From positions 1 through 14,615 of the forward strand of contig JAZOUO010000063.1 in the NCBI GenBank assembly GCA_045658225.1: 14,615 nt of DNA, written 5' to 3'. The position numbers and the translations under genes were made by a program. Source of the DNA: SVTX01 sp045658225 (lineage in GTDB: Bacteria > Bacillota > Clostridia > Oscillospirales > CAG-272). Position 1 is the first letter of the stretch. Each line of letters begins with the position of its first letter. This document shows, in pieces, positions 1 to 7,020 of the stretch. The notes beneath the pieces are model-generated. The model saw only the letters and a list, made by a program, of their open reading frames with translations. It searched no databases and had not been told where the DNA came from.

Positions 1-3000
1 CTTAAACTGCACAGGTATGTATTTATAAAAACTTTCGTCCGCAGGGTTGATTTTTTCAAACAAATGTGATATACTAATATTGGCAGGGTGAGCAGAGTAG
101 GCAACTTCCTTTACGGATGTCCTTTCCGCTGAGATCTCTGCCTTTTTTATTCCTTCAAGAGTAATGGCTACATAAAGTTTATTTTTCTTGTCGTTAAACT
201 CTTTGACCTCCAGCTTTACAGGAATAATACTGTCACCGTCTGCAAAAGCACTTGCCAAAACATAAACATTCGCAAGAGACGGGTCAGGTTTATATCCGTC
301 ATTATTTCTATTGTGCACCTCAATTCCCACGGCGTTATCTATTACCTCGCCAAATACGGAAAATAGTTTCGCAAATGACTGGTAATTGCTCTTTTGTTCA
401 TTGAAGCTCTTTCTAAGCCCTCCGTTTGAAAACTCAAACGACAGACCTATATCAGAGTTGCTGTACTCGCCACGTTCAAACACTCCAAACTCAGATGCTA
501 TTTTATGTATCAAAACCCGCTTTTCGCTTCCAAAGTGCTTATCAATATCTGACCAAGAACTTATTTCAGGCACAGACTTCACGATATCCTCAGAAAGCTC
601 CTGTGCCGTCGGTATATTCTCAATATATCTATCCTTCAGCACCTCATATCTCTCCGCATCGGTCATCCCTGCGGAGATTTTTTTGTTTGAGACATTATCA
701 GTGCGCTCAGTTGTCTTTCCTAACGCCGTCTCATCCAGATATGTTGCGCCTTTCTTCTGCGCCTTTTGCAAGAGCTTTATTCGTCTGTCTATTGCGTTTA
801 TCTCGCCGTAGGAGTCAATAACCTTGCCCGTCACCTTCATAGCATCGGCAGAAAACATCGTGATCGCCTTCATAAACTCGCTGCTGGATCTCATTGCGCC
901 CGAGCGCTCGGTAGCAAGAGAATTCTGCTGTGTTTCAAGTATTACTTTCTCAAGCAACTCACCCGCCGCTATTTTGTTGGCATCGGTGCCCACCTTGCCT
1001 CCGCCGTTCTTCTGCACCTGTATTTGGCATGCGGCAAACAAACGCTGAACTACGTATCGGTCAACTCCGCCTATCGGCTTCATAAGAATGTCCGCGGTCT
1101 TATTCAGCTTGTTTACAACGCCCTGCGCCTTGGCGGCGGTGTTGTCGTTGTTTCTCAACTGCGCGAGGCTGCAATAGGTATCAACGTCCTGGGCGTCCAT
1201 CTTAAAGCTCGCCACAACGGAATCATAATCAAGCATACTCGTTGACGCGAACAGAGACGAAAACTGTGTCAACCACACCTTCGGATTAGCTCCAAGAGCA
1301 AACGTCGCGTAGTTTCCTCTCATTTTAGCCATAAGCTTGCCGCCCTCGTCGTAAGCGGATATTCCCTGTATGTCCTCTATGAGCTTGCGAAAGTACTTAT
1401 CTCCCAAATGCTCGCCCGACGTGTTATCCTTACCCTTGTAGTTCCACGCCTCCTTGGTCTGCGTTTTGATCGTCACAGCCTTGTTCTTGTTGCCTGATAT
1501 ATCAAGGTTGTAGAGCTTATTAAAGGTATCTATTGCAGGCGACAAATACGAATACTGCGTCATAGCGTGGACGTGTCTTAAATACACCTGGTCAACTCCG
1601 CCAATATAAAGCTCCTGCTTTGCTCCCTGCACCGTGTCCTTATTGAAGGACGGATTGCTTGCGCGCTCTATCTCGCCCTTCATTGACGTATCTACGCTCT
1701 TGGCGGTGTTCGCACGTCTTATCGGATAATAATATCCCTCCAGGGCGTTGGTGTAGCCGTAGCGCTGCATATCTCGGTCAATCTTCATTTGCTTGGCGGT
1801 CCCAAAGCCCGCCTCTACAACCTCGATATACGCCTTATCGTCAGCCGAGAGCAGAGTTTCCATCTCCCTCTGAATATCAGCAACCTTCTGCGCAAGCTCT
1901 TCACGGCTTATATTCTGCTCGCTCGTCCATCCCGGCACTCTGATACTGTTGCCGTCAGCCCCTACGTACGTATATCCGTTTACGACAAGGCCCGCCTGCG
2001 CCTGCTCTCTCTTCGAGGTCATATACAGACCTATGAGCTGCGCGCGCGTCATCTTGCGGGCGCGGTACTCTACTGTCTCGGACAGCTTGCCCTCATAGCC
2101 TTTATGCTCGCGCATAAATTTCTCGTAGTCCTCAAGCGTCTTCATCTCCGCTATCTGAGCATCAAGTCCAGCGCGCTGAAGCGTGTTGAATATAAACGTG
2201 TTAAATCCATTCTCCTGGTATCTGTCCACGAGCTTCATGAGCGAGAGAGGGTTGCCAAAGGAGTCCATATATCTCACAAAAAGGTTATGCGGGCCGACGT
2301 TGCCTACCGCGGTATTGGTATCCGCAACCTCTACAAAGCCCTTTGCAAGCGGCAGCGCGTCAACGTATTTGCCGTTGATAAACACCTTGTTGTATTGGCT
2401 CATAATGCTCTTGAAGTGAGTCAAGGTATTATACAGGTCCTTAAGGTCAGTCTTTGAAAGCTTGTCCTTACCGTTCGACAATCTCTCAAGCGCCTCGTGA
2501 ATATCCTCCACGTAATAGCCCGTATTACTTTCGTTGACGTATTCAAGCAGATGATTATCCTTGTTATACCACGAAAGCAGGTCCTTGGCAGCTCCGCTCA
2601 CAAGCTTGGGATTGATATTACCCTTATACTTTATGCTCGCAAGCATGCCTATGGACTTATCAAATATACCGTCGGCATATTCAGATGCGTTGAGATATGT
2701 CTTCTCCTTGAGATCTCTTATCTCCTGCATCTGATAGTCTATCGCGTTTATAATTTCGTTTCGTCCGACAAGCTCCTTATATGAAAGCTGCCAGAAGGCA
2801 AGCTTGTCTGCATAGTGGTCCGCGAAGTATCGGAGCCCCTCGCCTTCATTATCGAAGGATTTGAGCAAGGATTCCTCCATATACTTTATCATTCCGTTGA
2901 TTTCCGCATCGGGTATCACCTCGTATATAGACACAAGCTTGTCATCAAGCTCAGCCTTCGCCTTGGTGTACATATCATCCATCTCAAGAAATGCTTCAAC

Positions 3001-6000
3001 GGGATGCATATCCTCAAGATACTCCATGCCGGGTGTCTCTCGGGCAAAGTCTATGACGAACTGCTCCATAGTATATACGTGATTTCTCGCCCTCTTTTTG
3101 TTCCAGCGACCGAGTATGGAGCGCATACCTGGGAGATCTCTGTTGTACCGTATCTCCGCAAGATCGGATTTTGAAAACGTGAGCGAGCCGACACCCGCCT
3201 TAAGATGCGCCACTCTGGTCTCAAGCGTTTCGGTATCTATCTGTGGATTATCCACCATTATCTCGCGCATCTCGCGTGCGACGATGTACTCCGCCATATC
3301 GTGAGCAAAGGTCTGTCTCTTATCCGCACTGTCAAGCTGCTTATAAGCCTCGTGCAGAACAGTGGCAAACTCCTCGCGGGATTTAAGGCTCATACTACGC
3401 ATATCGGGAAGCTTGTTTATTACCGACATCATAACGCCTTTTCCGTAAACACGCTCGTTGCTGAAATTCGCAACTACCTGCTTTATTCCCTTGGGCACTG
3501 TCAGATTCTCGGTCGGTGCGCCCTTGAGGATCACCGCGTCAGCGTCAAACAACTCCGAATTTGTATCATCCGCCTCTGCGAAGATCTCCTCAAGTGAATC
3601 CCAATCAAAGTTGTCAGGGAGAGCATAGTTTATGTCCGGGTTGCCTTTATTAAATGTTCCTATGTTCCTCGTAGCAGATTTTATTTGTGTTGGAGAGAAG
3701 ACTGACACTTCTCCCCATCCACCACTATCCATATCAGCATACCAGCCGTCATACCCTTTTTCTTTGAGATATTTGACCTGCGCTTTTTTATCCTTCAACT
3801 GATAGAATTCTCTCGGCTGATGGTCGTAGTCTGCAAGATTTCTCGCCGATAGGTAAACCTCATACACATTTTTGCCGTATGCTGCCGCGTCCTCCCGGTT
3901 TTCAGCAAAGAAGAACGATCCCTCTCTAAACGAAAGCTCCTCAGGATCAAATGCACTGAACTTGGCATCTGTGCCATGATAAAATACCTTTGGCGTGCCG
4001 TCGTTGTTCGTCAAATGCACACCAGTTTCGTGGCCTACAGAAAATTCTTGATCAAATTGCTTGACAAAATTATACAGTTCTGCTATACTGTATTTGGTAG
4101 TCGATTCACCATTTGTGGAGCCGCCGCTACGAGCATTCTCGGAAGTGCGTCCGCCGGAGAGATCGGCTACTTTTTCTATATATTTTAAGTTGTGGAATTT
4201 CTTGTTCGCAGGTTCGCTTTTACTTTGAAAAAACTCCTCAACAGTTATTTTATATAGCCCGACCGAGCCGTCAGCGCTTCTTCCTAACGAATACAGTTTG
4301 TGATCGAATGAGATAAAATCATTTATTGCATTATTACTATGATGTTCGTGCGTCTCCGAATCAAATAAACAAGCGTTTTGAATAAGTTCTCGTATTCCAG
4401 AAAGGCCATATTCAGACAAACGTCCCTTACCCGAATGCGAAATTGTATTCGTTTCTCCTTCGCGAGAAATGCGAATGTTCCACCCTGTATCTCCATTTGT
4501 GACTGTGCCTCGATTCTGTTTTCTCGCTTCATTTGAATCAACATATTCCGGAATGTTAGCAATCGATATGTAATCCTTTGTCTGTTGTGCTCTCCAATCG
4601 CCAAACCACGCTCTAAAGAATGGGGACTTTTCGCCCATTTCGTCATAAAATTTATATGCCCATTTCTGTGCTTTCACTATATCTTCAGAAGTAAATTCGT
4701 TTATGCTCTTTCTTCCAATGCTATGAAGAATGGCAATGTCCTTCAGCGTGATAGGCTTGTTATATTCCTCTTTGGTGTTTGCAAAGGCATACTCCCTCTC
4801 GTCGCTCTTACTCCTCACTGTCCTCTCAACGGCATTGGTATCAGCGTTCCGCGCGGAGAACTCGTCGAACAGCTTCTTATACTGTCGGTAGAGCTTATTT
4901 GCCTCGGCGCTGAGCTTTACGTCGTCCGCGTAATCGGTCGCGGCGCCCTTAAAGAAATTGAAGATCTTGTCCTTAAGCGTCGGCTTGTCCGCAACGAGTC
5001 TTTCAAGTATCGCGCGATCGGCGAGCATTCCTTCCGCATAGTGAGCGTTCTGCTCGTCCGTTATCTTGATTGAAATTTCGCCCTCTGTCAAGTTTTTGTG
5101 AAGCTTGGCATAGTTCTGAGTTATTCTGTCCTTTTCATCTTGGGTGAGGTTTTTTACACCCCTCACGGCGATTATAGCGCCGTCCGTGGTTTTGAATATC
5201 GCGTGGGCAAGCTCATGGATGAGTAGCCTCTCCGCGCTTCTCGCACCCTCGGGATTTACGGTTATTTGGTTCTTTCCTCTCTCGTAGAAGCCGTCGGCAT
5301 AAACATCGTTTCCCTTTTTGTCCTTGCCGAGATAAGTCGCTTCCTTATCGAACACGATATTCACGCCCGAGCGCGTTGCGACCTTTGCGTAAAGCAGCAG
5401 ATCCGCGTCGGGTATTCCGAGCATTCGTCCCTGGCGAATTATCGCGCGCACCATAGCCTGATTAGGCACGGATAGCGCCTTGTAGCCCTTCACGTTCTCC
5501 CTCAGATATTCGTGTATCTTGTCAGGACGAACGGAGTCAAGACGTGACAGGGTATTATTCGATACATTGGTGTTGCTATCTTTCGATATGCTAAAATCGC
5601 TGTCGCTCGTCGATGAATTATCAACACGTATTATTTGGTCGTCACGAAAAGCAATATACGAATCCCCTTGGCCTTCAAAGCCATTAGGATATACAATACC
5701 GTCATACCCTTTAGCCTCAAGAATTTCACGTAGACGTACAGCTGACGCACTTTGATATTCATTATCGCCGCGCTTATACATTTTTTCTATTTCTATTCTC
5801 TCTGCATCACTGATAATATCCAACGACCAAAGATTTAGTGCCGTCGCTTTAACATTCCAAGACATAGGATCTCTTGGGGATCGAATAGGGTTTTTTATAT
5901 TAAGATATGCTCTCACATATTTGGGATTTTCATACCCCTTGTCCGTAGCCCTTTTATTCGCTTGATCCCTACTTCCAAAATGAAAACCTATGTCACCCTT

Positions 6001-6735
6001 ATCAAACGTATCAAAATCTGCATTTGTAGAATGATATACAGCAATAACGCGACCATTTGAATCAACAATAGTGCTTTCAGATAACATCTGCGCAATGTTT
6101 AGTTCAACTCGTACACCTTCACTATCCGTACTGAGAATTCTTTTTCGGCTTCTTCCTTGCTGTAACCCGCTTTCAAAGCTATCTCGATTAAAGCTTTTGA
6201 TGATTCCTGCGCTTTTTCCCACTTGCTTTTGGGCATATTGCGTCGAGCTCCGTCGCCCATCTCCACCGTGATCCACTTCTCTGCCATTTTTCAATGCCTC
6301 ACTTTGCTCATTATTTATCTCTATTGTACCACCCTCGCCGTCTTTTTGCAATACGACATCAGAAGTTTTTCGTTCTATGACATCCGCAGAGTGATCTATC
6401 GGCACCGCCACGCTTATATACCTCGCACCGTACTGCTCCTGAATATCAGAGAGCAGCTTATTTATATCCATCTTGGTCTGCGCGAAGCTAATATTACCGC
6501 TTGCGTAGTCATAGATGTAATAATTCTTGCCCTCTTTGATGATTCCGAGTGCCTGACCGTCCTCGGCCACAAATCTGTGCGCACCATCGGTTATTTTATC
6601 TGCGCGCGGCAAAGCATAATCTTTTCCATCTAATTTTTTCGCATTTCTATTGACTTTTTGGGCGTTTTCGGGTATACTATTATTAGAAGTTTGACCAGCT
6701 CGCGTTTCGGACGTGTGGCCGCGGGGATTATCCAT
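1..6735 (-). CDS. Giant polyvalent protein (two ART-like domains, HELAH peptidase-like domain, two LPD3-like domains), runs off left edge
   Basis: One frame stays open for 2,245 codons from ATG 6735 to base 1, with no stop, so the C-terminus is missing. Counting from that ATG: residues 35-115 are a strand-rich segment I do not recognise. Residues about 232-362 are a diverged ADP-ribosyltransferase-like (ART) domain starting VYHST and ending DSYIAF. Residues about 405-600 hold a zinc-peptidase-like domain with HELAH at 507-511. FFRAWFGDW at about 704-713 is the usual lead-in to such modules. About 745-900 looks like the LPD3 (large polyvalent protein-associated) domain. About 905-1035 is a clear second ART domain: FYHGT, FFFAENREDAAAYG, GYDG, SPTQIKS, then GTFNKGNPDINYAL. 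Residues 1035-2000 are long helical sequence resembling parts of large phage virion or ejected proteins. About 2045-2245 is a second LPD3-like domain. Polyvalent proteins of phages and conjugative elements often enter the recipient cell, so a role in modifying host targets is inferred. The start is uncertain: no good ribosome binding site precedes ATG 6735, and the 5' end seems frameshifted. Confidence 0.85.
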   Translation of the reverse strand, partial: MDNPRGHTSETRAGQTSNNSIPENAQKVNRNAKKLDGKDYALPRADKITDGAHRFVAEDGQALGIIKEGKNYYIYDYASGNISFAQTKMDINKLLSDIQEQYGARYISVAVPIDHSADVIERKTSDVVLQKDGEGGTIEINNEQSEALKNGREVDHGGDGRRSSTQYAQKQVGKSAGIIKSFNRDSFESGLQQGRSRKRILSTDSEGVRVELNIAQMLSESTIVDSNGRVIAVYHSTNADFDTFDKGDIGFHFGSRDQANKRATDKGYENPKYVRAYLNIKNPIRSPRDPMSWNVKATALNLWSLDIISDAERIEIEKMYKRGDNEYQSASAVRLREILEAKGYDGIVYPNGFEGQGDSYIAFRDDQIIRVDNSSTSDSDFSISKDSNTNVSNNTLSRLDSVRPDKIHEYLRENVKGYKALSVPNQAMVRAIIRQGRMLGIPDADLLLYAKVATRSGVNIVFDKEATYLGKDKKGNDVYADGFYERGKNQITVNPEGARSAERLLIHELAHAIFKTTDGAIIAVRGVKNLTQDEKDRITQNYAKLHKNLTEGEISIKITDEQNAHYAEGMLADRAILERLVADKPTLKDKIFNFFKGAATDYADDVKLSAEANKLYRQYKKLFDEFSARNADTNAVERTVRSKSDEREYAFANTKEEYNKPITLKDIAILHSIGRKSINEFTSEDIVKAQKWAYKFYDEMGEKSPFFRAWFGDWRAQQTKDYISIANIPEYVDSNEARKQNRGTVTNGDTGWNIRISREGETNTISHSGKGRLSEYGLSGIRELIQNACLFDSETHEHHSNNAINDFISFDHKLYSLGRSADGSVGLYKITVEEFFQSKSEPANKKFHNLKYIEKVADLSGGRTSENARSGGSTNGESTTKYSIAELYNFVKQFDQEFSVGHETGVHLTNNDGTPKVFYHGTDAKFSAFDPEELSFREGSFFFAENREDAAAYGKNVYEVYLSARNLADYDHQPREFYQLKDKKAQVKYLKEKGYDGWYADMDSGGWGEVSVFSPTQIKSATRNIGTFNKGNPDINYALPDNFDWDSLEEIFAEADDTNSELFDADAVILKGAPTENLTVPKGIKQVVANFSNERVYGKGVMMSVINKLPDMRSMSLKSREEFATVLHEAYKQLDSADKRQTFAHDMAEYIVAREMREIMVDNPQIDTETLETRVAHLKAGVGSLTFSKSDLAEIRYNRDLPGMRSILGRWNKKRARNHVYTMEQFVIDFARETPGMEYLEDMHPVEAFLEMDDMYTKAKAELDDKLVSIYEVIPDAEINGMIKYMEESLLKSFDNEGEGLRYFADHYADKLAFWQLSYKELVGRNEIINAIDYQMQEIRDLKEKTYLNASEYADGIFDKSIGMLASIKYKGNINPKLVSGAAKDLLSWYNKDNHLLEYVNESNTGYYVEDIHEALERLSNGKDKLSKTDLKDLYNTLTHFKSIMSQYNKVFINGKYVDALPLAKGFVEVADTNTAVGNVGPHNLFVRYMDSFGNPLSLMKLVDRYQENGFNTFIFNTLQRAGLDAQIAEMKTLEDYEKFMREHKGYEGKLSETVEYRARKMTRAQLIGLYMTSKREQAQAGLVVNGYTYVGADGNSIRVPGWTSEQNISREELAQKVADIQREMETLLSADDKAYIEVVEAGFGTAKQMKIDRDMQRYGYTNALEGYYYPIRRANTAKSVDTSMKGEIERASNPSFNKDTVQGAKQELYIGGVDQVYLRHVHAMTQYSYLSPAIDTFNKLYNLDISGNKNKAVTIKTQTKEAWNYKGKDNTSGEHLGDKYFRKLIEDIQGISAYDEGGKLMAKMRGNYATFALGANPKVWLTQFSSLFASTSMLDYDSVVASFKMDAQDVDTYCSLAQLRNNDNTAAKAQGVVNKLNKTADILMKPIGGVDRYVVQRLFAACQIQVQKNGGGKVGTDANKIAAGELLEKVILETQQNSLATERSGAMRSSSEFMKAITMFSADAMKVTGKVIDSYGEINAIDRRIKLLQKAQKKGATYLDETALGKTTERTDNVSNKKISAGMTDAERYEVLKDRYIENIPTAQELSEDIVKSVPEISSWSDIDKHFGSEKRVLIHKIASEFGVFERGEYSNSDIGLSFEFSNGGLRKSFNEQKSNYQSFAKLFSVFGEVIDNAVGIEVHNRNNDGYKPDPSLANVYVLASAFADGDSIIPVKLEVKEFNDKKNKLYVAITLEGIKKAEISAERTSVKEVAYSAHPANISISHLFEKINPADESFYKYIPVQFK
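47..75 (+). promoter_or_regulatory. Promoter-like sequence with extended -10, antisense to the second LPD3-like domain
   Basis: TTGATT at 47-52, 17 bases, TATACT at 70-75, with TGA before the -10 box. The minus strand here encodes SISHLFEKIN, the peptide equivalent to the one under the 4061-4089 promoter. The -35 box is weaker than in the other copies. Confidence 0.28.
4061..4089 (+). promoter_or_regulatory. Near-consensus promoter with extended -10, inside the polyvalent gene, antisense
   Basis: TTGACA at 4061-4066, 17 bases, TATACT at 4084-4089, with TGC directly before the -10 box (extended -10, TGn). It lies antisense to the end of the first LPD3-like domain (peptide KYSIAELYNFVK). A related downstream box ending in CGGAGAGAT follows at about 4139-4162. 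No plus-strand gene is visible downstream. Confidence 0.35.
6650..6678 (+). promoter_or_regulatory. Near-consensus sigma70/sigma-A promoter (copy A)
   Basis: TTGACT at 6650-6655, 17 bases, TATACT at 6673-6678: two mismatches in twelve. It points right, 125 bases before the perfect copy, and would transcribe the same downstream region. On the minus strand the -10 box reads as Ser-Ile codons in the main frame. Confidence 0.4.
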
Positions 6736-6914
6736 CGGCAGGGTTTTGGCAAACTTCTTTTTTGTGAAAAATTCTTGACAACAGTCTCTTTTTTGTGTAT
6801 AATATTATTGGTAGCATTGCAGTCAAGAGGCGGTTCGGACGTAGGGTGCGGAGATTCATTTGAATCTATGTTCATCACTTGACCATTGCTATCTTTCCAA
6901 CACAATAAAGACAT
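6736..6914 (-). pseudogene. Frameshifted 5' remnant of the polyvalent gene
   Basis: A 94-codon frame opens with ATG at 6914, inside the left arm of the inverted repeat, and ends at 6630. Only its first 60 or so codons look meaningful. The peptide HPTSEPPLDCNATNNII, followed by VVKN and then SLPK, aligns with GHTSETRAGQTSNNSI, VNRN and YALPR in the main frame 125 bases further on, so the two look like diverged tandem copies. They lie in different frames. Restoring one base in the A-run at 6758-6763 (six A on the minus strand) would fuse them into one reading frame, reading SQKKKFAKTLPMDNPR across the join. There is no convincing ribosome binding site before ATG 6914. I infer a truncated, frameshifted 5' end. 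A sequencing error in the homopolymer, or transcriptional slippage that restores the frame, are alternatives. Confidence 0.45.
6775..6803 (+). promoter_or_regulatory. Perfect consensus sigma70/sigma-A promoter, antisense to the polyvalent gene 5' end
   Basis: TTGACA at 6775-6780, a 17-base spacer and TATAAT at 6798-6803 match the consensus in every position. Transcription would start near 6810 and run right, through the inverted repeat at 6907-6975 into the hairpin at 6987-7016. No convincing protein is encoded downstream on this strand. Confidence 0.6.
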
Positions 6915-6975
6915 TATAAACGGAGCCGGCGGCCTTAATTAAGGCTTGACCTGCAGTGCCGTTTATAATGTCTTT
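6907..6975. repeat. Perfect 17-bp inverted repeat with central 14-bp palindrome at the pcrA/mobile-DNA junction
   Basis: AAAGACATTATAAACGG at 6907-6923 is the exact reverse complement of 6959-6975, with a 35-base spacer. The spacer contains GCCTTAATTAAGGC (6932-6945), itself a perfect palindrome. Each arm carries TATAAT reading outward: at 6913-6918 on the minus strand and 6964-6969 on the plus strand. It may be a terminator-like hairpin, an element end or the scar of a small inserted element. It lies exactly where the housekeeping block stops and the polyvalent frame begins. Confidence 0.7.
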
Positions 6976-6986
6976 TGTAATTTAGA

Positions 6987-7016
6987 AAGCCTTGTCATTA
7001 TATAGTGACAAGGCTT
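6987..7016 (-). terminator. Intrinsic terminator of pcrA (possibly bidirectional)
   Basis: AAGCCTTGTCA (6987-6997) pairs perfectly with TGACAAGGCTT (7006-7016) around an 8-base loop. It begins 4 bases after the pcrA stop codon. The minus-strand tail is only moderately T-rich (TTTCTAAATT). On the plus strand the stem is followed by GATTTTATATTTT, so it could also stop transcripts arriving from the left. Confidence 0.75.
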
Positions 7017-7020
7017 GATT

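Larger units (their letters stand above)
6650..6857 (+). repeat. Two diverged tandem copies of a promoter-bearing segment
   Basis: Copy A (6650-6730) and copy B (6775-6857) share TTGAC, a 17-base spacer, TATA(C/A)T, ATTATT, then TTCGGACGT (6706-6714 and 6834-6842) and a G-rich stretch ending in GATT. A small gap of about 3 bases is needed between the -10 box and TTCGGACGT. The similarity is visible both as DNA and as peptide on the minus strand. Related but looser versions lie at 47-135 and 4061-4164. Confidence 0.5.
6810..7016 (+). ncRNA. Candidate antisense / junction RNA
   Basis: Inferred only from signals. A perfect promoter ends at 6803. Two hairpins follow: the 17-bp inverted repeat (6907-6975), trailed by TTTTG, and an 11-bp stem (6987-7016) followed by a T-rich stretch on this strand too. 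The RNA would be about 165-210 nt, would overlap the frameshifted 5' end of the polyvalent gene in antisense, and would end tail to tail with pcrA. I match it to no known RNA family. Confidence 0.25.

Noticed and set aside
4323..4646. 107-codon minus-strand frame
   Set aside because: It overlaps the well-supported polyvalent frame (LPD3-like domain) out of register, and its peptide shows no family features.
6658..6882. 74-codon plus-strand frame with a hydrophobic segment, partly downstream of the antisense promoters
   Set aside because: It starts at TTG upstream of the -10 box of the nearest promoter, has no ribosome binding site and overlaps the peptide repeat on the other strand. I do not accept it as a gene, though the RNA may be real.
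6946..6969. TTGACC and TATAAT on the plus strand in the inverted repeat as a promoter
   Set aside because: The spacer is only 12 bases, too short for a sigma70 promoter.
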